Of a stretch of DNA of 64,000 nt, positions 38,016 to 47,148 are shown one piece after another. Numbering within the stretch: position 1 is the stretch's first letter; every line of letters starts with the position of its first letter. This DNA comes from UBA4736 sp002404015 (GTDB taxonomy: Bacteria > Chloroflexota > Dormibacteria > Dormibacterales > Dormibacteraceae): assembly GCA_036747295.1 (NCBI GenBank), contig DAIOCN010000002.1:62001-126000 (forward strand), in the 5' to 3' direction. The notes under the pieces are model-generated. The model made no database searches and was not told the DNA's origin. It saw nothing but the letters and a program-made list of their open reading frames with translations. A program made the translations under genes and the position numbers.

Positions 38016-38616
38016 GGGCAGACACAAGGATGGCGTAGAAGAGGCCGCCTATGACGCCGCACACAAGCGCGCCCGAGGCGATCGCCACGATCCAGCTGGT
38101 GACGATCACGACCACCGCCAGGTTCCAGTCCGCGAAATGGCTGCGGACCAGGCGCAGAGCGCCCGCGACGTCGGCCAGGTCAGCCGGCCGACCGCTGACC
38201 GCGAAGCGGGCCAGGGTGGGCGGCACGACGACGAGCGCCAGCATCCCCCAGGCGAGGGCCGCCAGGAAGCCCGCCGCCACAAGCGCCAATCCCCGGTCGA
38301 GGAACGGGTCATGAGCGGGCGCCCATAGGCCCGTCAACCAGGAAGACGCCGCCCAGGCGGCGGCCCCGAAAGGAGCTGCCAGGGCGGCGAACTGTGCCGA
38401 CGACCAGAGACCATCGCTCACCAGGCGGGCATTGATCCGCCACGCGGGCGGCCCGGCCCCAGGGTCCTCGCCGGCCGACCGGACAGCCTCGACCACGTAG
38501 CCGAAGAGCAGTGGAAACGCCAGCGGGAGCAGCAGCAGGCAGGCGATCCCGCCCGCCCACGAGCCGCCCCAGCCGGGCCGGAAAGGAAAGCCGAACGCTC
38601 GGGCGGCGTCCTTCAA
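37972..38616 (-). CDS. Multi-pass membrane protein (DUF4013-like)
   Basis: 214 residues with about four to five hydrophobic segments (GGIACLLLLPLAFPLLFGYVV; LVAAGFLAALAWGMLALVVVP; LAVVVIVTSWIVAIASGALVCGVI). The N terminus (FGFPFRPGW) and overall pattern resemble DUF4013 proteins of unknown function. TTG start at 38616. It is upstream of pxpB-pxpC; a transport role is conceivable but not shown. Confidence 0.72.
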   Translation of the reverse strand: MKDAARAFGFPFRPGWGGSWAGGIACLLLLPLAFPLLFGYVVEAVRSAGEDPGAGPPAWRINARLVSDGLWSSAQFAALAAPFGAAAWAASSWLTGLWAPAHDPFLDRGLALVAAGFLAALAWGMLALVVVPPTLARFAVSGRPADLADVAGALRLVRSHFADWNLAVVVIVTSWIVAIASGALVCGVIGGLFYAILVSAHACSALAPDQPPRR

Positions 38617-38622
38617 GGGCCG

Positions 38623-38632
38623 AGCCTAAGAT
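38623..38632. promoter_or_regulatory. Overlapping divergent -10 elements
   Basis: Minus-strand TAGGCT (38628-38623) is 6 nt before the TTG at 38616; plus-strand TAAGAT (38627-38632) is 8 nt before GTG at 38641. The two hexamers overlap by two bases in a 24-bp gap. Both genes would be leaderless. Confidence 0.5.
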
Positions 38633-38640
38633 GGGCCGGG

Positions 38641-39063
38641 GTGAGCAACCCGACCATGGTGGGCCACGTCCACCTGAAGGTGCGCGACCCGGAGCTCTCC
38701 GCCCGCTTCTACGAGAAAGCGGTCGGGATGCGCGTCACCGAGAGGGTGGGCCCTTTCGTGTTCCTGTCACTCTCCGACCGCCACCACGACCTCACCCTGG
38801 AGGGCGTCGGGGAACGCGCGCCCCACCCCCCGCCCGGCGCCACCGGTCTCTACCACTTCGCCTTCGAGGTGGCCGGCCGCGACGCGCTCCGGGCGGCCTG
38901 GCAGCGGCTGCGGGACCTGGGCATCGAGGTGGACGCGGTCAACCAGGGCATCTCCTGGGCCCTCTACTTCGCAGACCCCGACGGCAACGGCGTGGAGGTC
39001 TACTGCGATACCAGGGACGTGCGGGCGGCCTGGGGCGGCCTCTCCGAGCCGCTCAGCCTCTGA
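38641..39063 (+). CDS. VOC-family (extradiol dioxygenase/glyoxalase-like) protein
   Basis: 140 residues. VGHVHLKVRDPELSARFYEKAVGM, a second half beginning LYHFAFEVAGRD, and FADPDGNGVEVYCD give the vicinal oxygen chelate fold with candidate metal ligands His11, His in LYHF, and Glu in VEVY. It resembles single-copy catechol-2,3-dioxygenase-like enzymes; substrate unknown. Its end overlaps the convergent folC by 11 nt. Confidence 0.88.
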   Translation: MSNPTMVGHVHLKVRDPELSARFYEKAVGMRVTERVGPFVFLSLSDRHHDLTLEGVGERAPHPPPGATGLYHFAFEVAGRDALRAAWQRLRDLGIEVDAVNQGISWALYFADPDGNGVEVYCDTRDVRAAWGGLSEPLSL

Positions 39064-40300
39064 GCTCGCCGACCAGGTAGAGGGAGCCGCAGGCCAGCAC
39101 TGTCCCGGCCGGTCCCGCCAACCCGCGTGCCGTTTCCAGCGCCGTCGCGGCTGGCAACAGGGCCTGCCCGGCGCCGTAGGCGCGCGCCATCGCCTCCGGG
39201 TCGGCCGCCCGGTCCCCGGCGCTGGCGGCAGCGGTGAACACCACCGCGTCAGGCGCCGCGCCGCGCAGCAGGCCGAGCATGGCGCTGAGGTCCTTGTCGG
39301 CCATGGCTGCGAACACCACCACCAGCCCGGCGCCCGGCACCAGGCGGCGCACGTCGCCCAGGAGGGCGCCCAGCCCGGCCGGGTTGTGACCCCCGTCCAG
39401 GATCACCCGGGGGTGGTCCCCACAGATCTCGAAGCGGCCCGGCCAGCGCGTATCGGCGATGGCTTCGGCCGAGTCCACCCCAAGGGCGTGGGCGGCTGCT
39501 ACCGCCAGCGCCGCGTTGGCGGCCTGGTAGGAGCCGATCAAGGGCACGTGGAGGCCATTGTGAGAGAAGCCGGGCCCATCCAGGCTGAGCTCGGAGCCAG
39601 CCCAGCCCAACCACCGGGCCTCCATGCGCAGCTCCCGGCCCAGCCGCCAGAGTGTCGCGTCCCGCTGGGCGGCGACCGCCGCGATGATCTCCAGGGGGGC
39701 GCCTTCAGCGCCCGTCACGACGGTGTTGCCCGTCTTGATCACGCCCGCCTTCTCGGCGGCGATCAGCTCGACAGTGTCACCCAGGTACTGGGTGTGGTCG
39801 AGGGCCACGTTCGTTATGACAGCGACGCCCAGGTCGAGGACGTTGGTCGCGTCCAGGCGGCCGCCCATCCCGACCTCGGCGACCAGCCGGTCCACGCGGC
39901 GCCCTAGGTACTGGAGGGCGAGGGCGATCAACAGCTCGAACTCGGTGGCCTGGCCCAGGCGCGCGCTCACCGGCTCCAGGCGCGGCAGGAGCTCCGACAC
40001 GGCGCGTGCGAACTCCGCCTCCGCGATCGGAACGCCGTCCACCTGGACGCGCTCGTTGTAGGAGCGAAGATGGGGGCTGGGCAGTGTGCCGACGCGCAGG
40101 CCGCCGGCCCGCAGGATCGCCTCCAGGAAGGCGGCTGTCGAGCCCTTGCCGTTGGTGCCTGCCACGAGGGCGCCCCGCAGCCCACGCTCGGGGTGGCCCA
40201 ACTCGTCCAGGATCGCCCGGGTCCGCTCCAGGCCGGCCTTGATGCCGAAGCGCCCCAGCCCCGTCAGGTGCGCCACCGCCTGCTCGTAGTCGAGGGTCAC
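39053..40300 (-). CDS. folC: Folylpolyglutamate synthase / dihydrofolate synthase
   Basis: 415 residues. VAGTNGKGSTAAFLEAIL (P-loop), GRLDATNVLD, ITNVALDHTQYLG, KAGVIKTGN and ILDGGHNPAG are FolC motifs. It glutamylates dihydropteroate and folates. GTG start overlaps the folD stop as GTGA. Last gene of folB-larC-folD-folC. Confidence 0.95.
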   Translation of the reverse strand: MTLDYEQAVAHLTGLGRFGIKAGLERTRAILDELGHPERGLRGALVAGTNGKGSTAAFLEAILRAGGLRVGTLPSPHLRSYNERVQVDGVPIAEAEFARAVSELLPRLEPVSARLGQATEFELLIALALQYLGRRVDRLVAEVGMGGRLDATNVLDLGVAVITNVALDHTQYLGDTVELIAAEKAGVIKTGNTVVTGAEGAPLEIIAAVAAQRDATLWRLGRELRMEARWLGWAGSELSLDGPGFSHNGLHVPLIGSYQAANAALAVAAAHALGVDSAEAIADTRWPGRFEICGDHPRVILDGGHNPAGLGALLGDVRRLVPGAGLVVVFAAMADKDLSAMLGLLRGAAPDAVVFTAAASAGDRAADPEAMARAYGAGQALLPAATALETARGLAGPAGTVLACGSLYLVGELRG

Positions 40301-41136
40301 CCGTCCCGCCGTCGCCGCTCCGCCTCCAGCGTGTTCTTGAGCAGCATGGCGCGCGTCATCGGGCCGACGCCTCCCGGCACCGGCGTCCGCCAGCCGGCAA
40401 CCTCGTCCGCCGCCGGGTCCACGTCACCCCGCAGCTTGCCGTCCACGTGCGTTATCCCCACGTCGATCACGGCCGCTCCCAGCTTGACCATGTCGGGGGT
40501 CACGAACCAGGGCCGGCCGATCGCGGCCACCAGGATGTCCGCCTCGCGGCAGATGGCGGCGAGGCCGGCCGTGCGGCTGTGGCAGACGGTCACGGTGGCG
40601 TTGCGCTGCAGCAGCAGCAGCGCCACCGGCTTGCCGACGATGTTGCTGCGACCTATGACGACCGCGCGCCGGCCTTCGATCGGGATGCCGTACTCGTCGA
40701 GCAGGCGCATCACGCCGCCCGGTGTGCAGGCGACCAGCCCGGGCTGTCCCAACAGCAGGCGGCCGGCGTTGACGGGGTGGAAGCCGTCCACGTCCTTGGC
40801 CGGGTCCACCGCGTCCACGACCTGGCTGACGTCGACCTGGGGCGGCAGCGGCTGCTGGACCAGGATGCCGGAGACTGAGTCTTCGCCATTCAGGCGGGCG
40901 ACCAGCTCCACCACCTGCTCGGTGGTGGCGCCGGCCGGCAGCCGGGGATCGGTGGACTCCATGCCGACCCTGGCGCAGTCCTGCCGCTTGAGGCGGACGT
41001 ACGTCTCAGAGGCCGGGTCCTCGCCCACCAGCACGGCGGCCAGGCGGGGGCGCGGCCGGCCCTCGGCGACGCGGCGCTCGACGGCCAGCCGGACCTCCTC
41101 CAGGACCCGGCCCGCCACCTCGGTGCCGCTGATCAA
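40297..41136 (-). CDS. folD: Methylenetetrahydrofolate dehydrogenase / cyclohydrolase FolD
   Basis: 279 residues. LVGEDPASETYVRLKRQDCARVGM, GILVQQPLPPQVD, PAKDVDGFHPVNAGRL, VIGRSNIVGKPVALLLL and VPGGVGPMTRAMLL are complete FolD signatures. It interconverts one-carbon tetrahydrofolates with NADP. Start TTG at 41136, 8 bp after larC. Confidence 0.96.
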   Translation of the reverse strand: MISGTEVAGRVLEEVRLAVERRVAEGRPRPRLAAVLVGEDPASETYVRLKRQDCARVGMESTDPRLPAGATTEQVVELVARLNGEDSVSGILVQQPLPPQVDVSQVVDAVDPAKDVDGFHPVNAGRLLLGQPGLVACTPGGVMRLLDEYGIPIEGRRAVVIGRSNIVGKPVALLLLQRNATVTVCHSRTAGLAAICREADILVAAIGRPWFVTPDMVKLGAAVIDVGITHVDGKLRGDVDPAADEVAGWRTPVPGGVGPMTRAMLLKNTLEAERRRRDG

Positions 41137-41144
41137 GGTGGCGG

Positions 41145-42272
41145 TCAGAGGCCCAGCTCCTGGCGCGCCGCCTGGGCCGCGACCCGCATGACGGCCGCCA
41201 CTCGGGGACCGCCCAGGCGCCGGCAGTCCTCGTACTCGGGCGCCACGTCGACCGCGCGGCCCTCCAGCTCTTTGACCTTGACCCTGACCCGGCCGAATGG
41301 GGTCTCCACCTCGATCATCCGGCGACCGGCCACGATCCGGCGGGCTCCCGAGACCCGAACACCCAGAGTCGTGGTGCGTCGCAGCAGCATGCCGGCGAGG
41401 CGGTCGGCGTCGGCCGGCTCGGCCATGACCTCGACCAGGTGGCCGGGGCGACCCTTTTTCATCAGAGCCGGTACAACCGTGACGTCCAGCGCCCCCGCCT
41501 CCATCAGGTCCTCGACCAGGGCGGCCAGCAGGTTGGGCGCCATGTCGTCCAGGTTGGTCTGGACGAGCGAAACGGCCGCCGCCTCGGCCACCGGCTCACC
41601 CAGCCAGACGGTCAGGGCGTTGCCGGGTAGCTTGCGGGCTCCGATGCCGTAGCCGACACGGTCGATCCGCATGGCCGGCCGCTCGAAGTGGGCAGCGACG
41701 GCCAGGATCACGGCTCCCGTGGGCGTGACCAGCTCCAGGTCGCGGTCGTCGGGCTCGAGGACGGCGCCGGTGCCCGCCAGGACGCGCGCCGTCGCGGGAG
41801 CGGTGCGGGGGGCCCGCGGCGCCGGCAGCGGCGAGGCGTGGACGGCGCCGACCCCCAGGGACTCCAGGAGCCAGAAGGCGCCCACCAGGTCCACGAGGGT
41901 GTCGGCGCCTCCCAGCTCGTGAAGGTGGACCTGGTCCGCCGGCAGGCCATGGATCAGGGACTCGGCCGCGCCCAGGCGGCGAACGGCGTCCAGCGCCTGG
42001 TCGCGCACGGCCGGGGGCAGCTCGGCGGCGGCGACGGTCCGCTCCAGCTCCGGCAGGTTCCGAGCCGGGCCCTCGGCGCACGCGACCAGGACGCGCGTCC
42101 CGCCCAGGTGGCCGCGCTCCTCGTGCCGGACCTCGATCGTGACCTCGCGCGCCAGGCCGAGCGCCTCCACGGCCGCCTCGAGGATCGCGCGGTCGCCGCC
42201 CGCGTCCAGCAGCGCGCCCAGCGTCATGTCGCCCGAGATGCCGGACGGGCAGTCGAAATAGGCCAGTGTCAT
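41145..42272 (-). CDS. larC: Nickel-insertion protein LarC
   Basis: 375 residues in one uninterrupted frame (in lactobacilli larC needs a programmed frameshift; not here). MTLAYFDCPSGISGDMTLGALLDAG, VHLHELGGADTLVDLVGAFWLLE, TNLDDMAPNLLAALVEDLMEAGALDVTV and KKGRPGHLVEVM are diagnostic. LarC inserts nickel into the pincer cofactor of LarA. Embedded among folate genes; ATG overlaps the folB stop. Confidence 0.94.
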   Translation of the reverse strand: MTLAYFDCPSGISGDMTLGALLDAGGDRAILEAAVEALGLAREVTIEVRHEERGHLGGTRVLVACAEGPARNLPELERTVAAAELPPAVRDQALDAVRRLGAAESLIHGLPADQVHLHELGGADTLVDLVGAFWLLESLGVGAVHASPLPAPRAPRTAPATARVLAGTGAVLEPDDRDLELVTPTGAVILAVAAHFERPAMRIDRVGYGIGARKLPGNALTVWLGEPVAEAAAVSLVQTNLDDMAPNLLAALVEDLMEAGALDVTVVPALMKKGRPGHLVEVMAEPADADRLAGMLLRRTTTLGVRVSGARRIVAGRRMIEVETPFGRVRVKVKELEGRAVDVAPEYEDCRRLGGPRVAAVMRVAAQAARQELGL

Positions 42273-42622
42273 CGGGAGCGCACCACCTCGACGCCGAAGG
42301 AGCGGAACTCCCCCTCCAGTGGTGGTCGCTTGTGGACCCGAACCGTGGCCTTCTGTACGCGGGGCAGCTGGAGAAGGCGCGTGGCGATCCGCTCCGCGAC
42401 CGCCTCCAGGAGGTGGCAGGGCTCGCCCTCGACGACCTCCTTCACCAGCTCATAGGCGCCGACGTAGTTGATCGTCTGTTCCAGGTTGTCGGAGCGGGCA
42501 GCCTCGCGCAAGTCGCCTTCCAGCTCCACGTCCACGGTGAAGCGCGCGCCCAGCTCGCGCTCGGCGGGGAACACCCCGTGGCGTCCGTAGAAGGCCATGC
42601 CCTCCATGAGGATGCGGTCCAC
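42269..42622 (-). CDS. folB: Dihydroneopterin aldolase
   Basis: 117 residues from GTG at 42622 (MDRILMEGMAFYGRHGVFPAERELG). DLREAARSDNLEQTINYVGAYELV and the C-terminal VRVHKRPPLEGEFRSFGVEV fit FolB. It produces the hydroxymethyl-pterin used by FolK. The longer frame upstream is arginine-rich antisense translation and not used. Confidence 0.93.
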   Translation of the reverse strand: MDRILMEGMAFYGRHGVFPAERELGARFTVDVELEGDLREAARSDNLEQTINYVGAYELVKEVVEGEPCHLLEAVAERIATRLLQLPRVQKATVRVHKRPPLEGEFRSFGVEVVRSR

Positions 42623-42666
42623 GAGGGCTAATTCTGCGGTGGGACGGCGAACGCCGGCTGGCCGGG

Positions 42667-42849
42667 CTAGTACCTCCCGGGGCTGCCCGCCAGCGCGTCG
42701 TGGGCCAGGCTGCCGAGGACCGCGGTCCCGACGCCGATCCCGATGCCGATCACGAAGTAGCCAGCCCAGCCCAGCCAGTCGCGGGCCTGGAGGTCCCAGC
42801 CCACCAGGCCGATGATCACCGCGAGGATGAACCACATCAGCCTGGCCAT
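42667..42849 (-). CDS. Small membrane protein, two TM segments
   Basis: 60 residues from ATG at 42849: MARLMWFILAVIIGLVGWDL, then YFVIGIGIGVGTAVLGSLAHDAL. Two hydrophobic helices joined by a short loop. No family recognised. It is 10 bp downstream of the DUF5666-like gene, so probably in the exporter operon. Confidence 0.6.
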   Translation of the reverse strand: MARLMWFILAVIIGLVGWDLQARDWLGWAGYFVIGIGIGVGTAVLGSLAHDALAGSPGRY

Positions 42850-42859
42850 GGCGCTGACG

Positions 42860-43345
42860 CTAGGTCGAAGGCGAGGGAGAGGGCCGGCCGCGGCCGCCCC
42901 CGGCACCGCCGAAGGCGGCGCCCGTGTTGCCGATGGTGATCGCCGTAGCCTGGATCGTCCCGCTGGCGTCGGCCTGGCCGATCACCGAGACGGTGGTGTT
43001 GGGGGCCAAGTCGGTCGTGGTGCCCTGGGCCGACTTCACGATCCGCACCGTCGGCGAGTAGGCGACCTTCACGTCCTTGTTGGTGGTGCGATCGTGGATC
43101 GTCAGGGTGCCGCTGCCGACCGCCGTTATCGGTCCGCTGATGGCTCCAGCCGCCGCGTTGCCACCCGCGGCCGTACCGCCGCCGGTGGCTCCGGCCGCCG
43201 CCGCCGCCCCGCCGTTGCCGGCTGCCGAAGTGGCTGCGGCGGGGGTCGCCGAAAGGTGGGTCTGGGAGTATTTCCAGCCGGCGTAGAAGCCGCCCATCAC
43301 CCCGATGACTACGACCAGGGCGATGGTGGCGTTGACGGTTCTCAT
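42860..43345 (-). CDS. Membrane-anchored DUF5666-like protein
   Basis: 161 residues. An N-terminal anchor (MRTVNATIALVVVIGVMGGF), an Ala/Gly-rich linker, and a beta-rich OB-like region (ISGPITAVGSGTLTIHDRT; TVSVIGQADASGTIQATAITIG) resembling DUF5666. The C terminus is Gly/Ser/Pro rich. It follows the MacB-like permease by 1 bp and may be an accessory to the exporter. Function unknown. Confidence 0.72.
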   Translation of the reverse strand: MRTVNATIALVVVIGVMGGFYAGWKYSQTHLSATPAAATSAAGNGGAAAAAGATGGGTAAGGNAAAGAISGPITAVGSGTLTIHDRTTNKDVKVAYSPTVRIVKSAQGTTTDLAPNTTVSVIGQADASGTIQATAITIGNTGAAFGGAGGGRGRPSPSPST

Positions 43346-43346
43346 G

Positions 43347-44603
43347 TCACTCGTACCTCAGTGCTTCGATCGGGCGGAGCGTGGCCGCCCGGTTGGCGGG
43401 ATAGATGCCGAAGAACAGCCCGATCCCGACCGACACGCCAAAGGCGAGAAGGACGGAGGGACCCGACACGACGGGCGGCGGCAGCGAGGCGATGGCGCCC
43501 AGCTTCAGCTGGCCCGTGCCCAGCCAGGCGGCCAGCCCGGCGCCGGCGGCGATGCCGAGTAGGCCGCCCAGCCCGGACAGGAACATCGACTCGATCAGGA
43601 ACTGGAGCAGGATGTCGCTCCGCTTCGCCCCGATCGCCTTGCGGATGCCGATCTCCCGGGTCCGCTCGGTGACGGTCACCAGCATGATGTTCATGATCCC
43701 GATGCCGCCGACCACCAGCGAGATGGCGGCGATCGATCCCAGCAGGATCGTCAGCGTCTGGGTGACGGAGGTGAAGCTGGCCAGGATGTCCTGCTGGCTC
43801 TGGGTCGTGAAATCGGCCTGGGTGGGGTCGCCGATCTTGTGCTGGTTCAGGAGGATGCCGGTCGCCTCCTGCTGAGCCTGGGTCACCGCGTCAGAGCTGG
43901 AGGCCTGGATGATGATCTGGCTGATGTTCTTGCCCCGGCCCCCGGTCAGGTAGGCCCAGGCGGTGCTGATGGGGACGATCGCCACGTTGTCCTGGTTGCC
44001 CAGCGAGGTCGAGCCCTTGGGTGCGAAGACGCCTACCACGCGGAAGCTCTGGCGCTGGATCTTGATGGTCTGGCCGACGGCCGCCTGGGGATCGCCGCCG
44101 AACAGGTTGTCGACGACGGTCTGACCCAGGACCACGACCTTGGCGCTGCCGGTGACGTCACCCGAGGTGAACATGGAGCCGGCCGCCATGTCGTAGCTGC
44201 GGACCTGGGCGTAGTCCTGGGTGGAACCGCTGGTCTGCGCGAACCAGTTCTGGCTCTGGTAGGTCATGACGCCCTGCGCCCCGGTGACCGGGATCGCGGT
44301 CGCTATGTGCGGCGCCTGGGTCTGGTCGTTGAGGGCGTCGACGTCGGCCTGGGTCAGGGTCTGGCCGCTGCCGAAACCCTGGGACACGCCGCCCGACTTG
44401 GCGTTGGAGGGGTAGATGTACACGATGTTCGAGCCGAGGGCCTGGACCTGCTGCTGGACCTGGACGGCGGCGCCGTTGCCGACCGCCACCAGCAGGATCA
44501 CCGCGCCGACGCCGATCAGGATGCCGAGCATCGTGAGGCCGGAGCGAAGGCGGTTGGCATTGAGGCCGTTGAAGGCCAGGCGCAGCGCCTCGATGATGTT
44601 CAC
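43347..44603 (-). CDS. MacB-type ABC transporter permease
   Basis: 418 residues from GTG at 44603 (MNIIEALRLAFNGLNANRLRSGLTMLGILIG). A first TM, a large outer MacB periplasmic core domain (about 50-265), then three TMs including IGIMNIMLVTVTERTREIGIRKAIGAKR, the FtsX-domain signature. It forms a mechanotransmission exporter with the coupled ATPase and the HlyD-like adaptor. Substrate (peptide, antibiotic or lipid) is not evident. Confidence 0.93.
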   Translation of the reverse strand: MNIIEALRLAFNGLNANRLRSGLTMLGILIGVGAVILLVAVGNGAAVQVQQQVQALGSNIVYIYPSNAKSGGVSQGFGSGQTLTQADVDALNDQTQAPHIATAIPVTGAQGVMTYQSQNWFAQTSGSTQDYAQVRSYDMAAGSMFTSGDVTGSAKVVVLGQTVVDNLFGGDPQAAVGQTIKIQRQSFRVVGVFAPKGSTSLGNQDNVAIVPISTAWAYLTGGRGKNISQIIIQASSSDAVTQAQQEATGILLNQHKIGDPTQADFTTQSQQDILASFTSVTQTLTILLGSIAAISLVVGGIGIMNIMLVTVTERTREIGIRKAIGAKRSDILLQFLIESMFLSGLGGLLGIAAGAGLAAWLGTGQLKLGAIASLPPPVVSGPSVLLAFGVSVGIGLFFGIYPANRAATLRPIEALRYE

Positions 44604-45295
44604 GCGCCGACCTCGAGGCGCTGGGCCTGCTTCACGTCGCTCACGATCAGTCCGTCCTTCAGCCGCACGACGCGTTTGGTGAACGCCGCGATGTCGTTTT
44701 CGTGCGTGATCAGCACCACCGTGCGGCCCGTGTCGTTCAGCCTCACGAGCAGGCGCAGGATGTCGAGGCTGGACTCGCTGTCCAGGTTGCCCGTGGGCTC
44801 GTCGGCGAGCAGGATGGCCGGCTCGGTGACCAGTGCCCTGGCGATGGCGACGCGCTGCTGCTGGCCGCCTGAGAGCTCGCTGGGCTGATGGCCGGCGCGG
44901 TCGGCGAGCCCGACCTCCGCGAGCGCGTTGAGCGCCCGTTCCCGGCGCTGGGTCACGTCGCCCGCGTAGATCAGCGGCATCTCCACGTTGTGCAGGGCCG
45001 AGGAGCGCGGGATCAGGTTGAAGGACTGGAAGACGAACCCGATCTTCCGGTTCCGGATCACCGCCAACTGGTTGTCGTTCAGCTCCGACACGTCGATGCC
45101 GTCGAGCAGGTAGTGGCCCGAGGTGGGTATGTCGAGGCAGCCGACCAGGTTCATGAGGGTGCTCTTGCCGGAACCCGACGCGCCCATGATGGCGATGAAC
45201 TCGCCCTCCTCCACCTTCAGGGTTATGCCCTTCAGCGCGTGCACCTCGAGTATGCCCATCCGGTAGACCTTGGTTACATCCTGGATATCGATCAT
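44600..45295 (-). CDS. MacB/LolD-type ABC transporter ATPase
   Basis: 231 residues. Walker A GASGSGKST, Q-loop FQSFNLIPR, signature LSGGQQQRVAIARAL, Walker B ILLADEPTGNLD and H-loop ITHEN are intact. It drives the adjacent permease. ATG overlaps the adaptor stop (ATGA) and its stop overlaps the permease start (GTGA). Confidence 0.96.
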   Translation of the reverse strand: MIDIQDVTKVYRMGILEVHALKGITLKVEEGEFIAIMGASGSGKSTLMNLVGCLDIPTSGHYLLDGIDVSELNDNQLAVIRNRKIGFVFQSFNLIPRSSALHNVEMPLIYAGDVTQRRERALNALAEVGLADRAGHQPSELSGGQQQRVAIARALVTEPAILLADEPTGNLDSESSLDILRLLVRLNDTGRTVVLITHENDIAAFTKRVVRLKDGLIVSDVKQAQRLEVGA

Positions 45296-47091
45296 CCGCC
45301 GCCGCCGCGGGCGCCGCCGCCGCCACCGCCGCCAGCGCCGCCCAGCTGGATGCCGCCGCCGGCGGTGCCCGCCCGGGTGGTCCCGGTGGTCGTGCGGAGC
45401 TGCGGCAGCACCACCTTGTCGCCGACGCTGAGGCCCTGCGTGACCTCGGTCAAGGTGTCGCCGACGATCCCAGTCTGGATCCTGGTGCGGACGCTCTTGC
45501 CGTTCTGATCCAGGTTCACGAAGGTCCCGCCGCCCAGCCGGGTGACGGCCGAGTTGGGCACGACCAGGACGTTGGGGGCGTTGGCGGTGGTGACGGTGGC
45601 GTTGGTGGTGAGGCCCGACTTCAGCCGGCTGTCGAGGTTGTCCAGCGTCAGCGTGACGTAGTAGTTCACGACGTTGGAGCTGACGGTCGGGCTCGCCGCG
45701 ACCGCGAGGACATGCACCGGGATGGTCAGGTTGGCCAGCGCGTCAAAGGTCACGGTCCCCGACTGCAGGGCCTGCACCTTGGCCGCGTCTGACTCCGCGA
45801 ACGACACGATCGCCTGGAACGCCTTGTCGTTCATCAGGACCATGAAGGCGCTCGAGGTGCCGGTCCCGGTACCGGATGCGGGCAGGGGCGCGGTGGTGCC
45901 AGGCGCCTGGGCGCCGGAGCTGGCGGTGGTGGCGCCGATCGAGTCGCCGGCCTGGCCCGTCACGGTCGTGATGACGCCGGTCATCGGGGCGACCAGGGTG
46001 GTGGCGTCGAGGTTCGTCTGAGCCGAGTTCACGGCGGCCTGGGCGCCGGCCACCGCCGCCTCCTGCTGCTGGATGGTCACGGGCCGGTTGACGGCCTGCG
46101 TGTTGAAGGCGTCCTGGGCGTTGGTGACTGAGTTCTGGGCCTGCGTTATCGACCGCTGCCCGACCTGCTGGTCGCTGTTGAACTTGGAGGCGTCGACGCC
46201 GTATTTGGCGTTATCGGCCGCGACCCGGGTGTTGTCCGCATTCACCGCCGTGTTGGCCGCCGAGTAGAGGCTGAGCTGAGGGTTCAGATAGGTATAGGGA
46301 CTCCCGACTGAGATCGCGCCGGTCCCGCTTGATAGGGCATTGAGATCCGCACGAGCCGTATTCAGGGCCGCGGAGTAGCCGCCGTTGGGGCTGCTGCAGG
46401 AAAGCAGGCCGGAGGCCGTATTGCAGCCAGCCCAGAGCCAGTTCGACACGGCAGAGTTGTAGGCGTTCTGCAGCCCCGCCTGGGCGGTCTGGTAGCTCTG
46501 ATAGAAGGCGGAACCCCGGTCGGCGTTGAGCTGCGCCTGGTCGGCGTTGAGCTGCGCCGCGTCCGCGTTGACCTGGTTCTGGTCGTTGGTGTTGGTCTGG
46601 TTCACCTGGTTGACCGCGTCGCTGTAGCTCTGGCGGGCCTGGTCCAGGGAGTGCTGAGCCTGCGTGAGGGCCGTGCCGTTGAGGGTGTTGCTGAGGTTGG
46701 CCTGGGCCGACGCCAGCGACGCCTGCACCTGCTGGAGCGCCAGCTGCGCCGAGGAAGGGTCGATCTTGGCGAGCACCTGGCCCGCGGCCACGTGGTCGCC
46801 GACCCGGACGTCGACCTCGGTCAGCGTCCCCGCCGACCGGAAGCCGAGGCTCTGCTGGGCGGCAGGCACCAGAGTGCCGGTGGCCGTGACCGCGGACCGG
46901 ACCGTGCCCATGGTGACGGCCCTGGTGAGGAGGGCGCCGACCGGCGCGGCGGGCGGGAAGAAGATGTCGTGCGCGATGAGGAACGCGAGACCTAGAGCCA
47001 GCACCCCCAGGAACCCAGCCACCAGGCGGTCGCTGGTGAACAGATTGCGTCGGAGGATCAGGGGACGTGGTGACATCTGGGGTAGCGCCAT
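45292..47091 (-). CDS. MacA/HlyD-like membrane-fusion adaptor
   Basis: 599 residues, longer than usual. N-terminal TM (VAGFLGVLALGLAFLIAHDIFF), a biotinyl-lipoyl half (VRVGDHVAAGQVLAKIDPS), a very long Gln/Asn/Ala-rich coiled coil (about 120-370), the second lipoyl half (ATTLVAPMTGVITTVTGQAGDSIG), and beta-barrel plus membrane-proximal domains. The Gly-rich C terminus (GGGIQLGGAGGGGGGG) is low complexity. In a likely monoderm it would extend through the cell wall. First gene of the exporter operon. Confidence 0.92.
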   Translation of the reverse strand: MALPQMSPRPLILRRNLFTSDRLVAGFLGVLALGLAFLIAHDIFFPPAAPVGALLTRAVTMGTVRSAVTATGTLVPAAQQSLGFRSAGTLTEVDVRVGDHVAAGQVLAKIDPSSAQLALQQVQASLASAQANLSNTLNGTALTQAQHSLDQARQSYSDAVNQVNQTNTNDQNQVNADAAQLNADQAQLNADRGSAFYQSYQTAQAGLQNAYNSAVSNWLWAGCNTASGLLSCSSPNGGYSAALNTARADLNALSSGTGAISVGSPYTYLNPQLSLYSAANTAVNADNTRVAADNAKYGVDASKFNSDQQVGQRSITQAQNSVTNAQDAFNTQAVNRPVTIQQQEAAVAGAQAAVNSAQTNLDATTLVAPMTGVITTVTGQAGDSIGATTASSGAQAPGTTAPLPASGTGTGTSSAFMVLMNDKAFQAIVSFAESDAAKVQALQSGTVTFDALANLTIPVHVLAVAASPTVSSNVVNYYVTLTLDNLDSRLKSGLTTNATVTTANAPNVLVVPNSAVTRLGGGTFVNLDQNGKSVRTRIQTGIVGDTLTEVTQGLSVGDKVVLPQLRTTTGTTRAGTAGGGIQLGGAGGGGGGGARGGGG

Positions 47092-47148
47092 GCCGGCCGA
47101 TACTGTGCCGAAATACTTAGAAGAACCTAAGAAGGGCCATTAAGGAAT

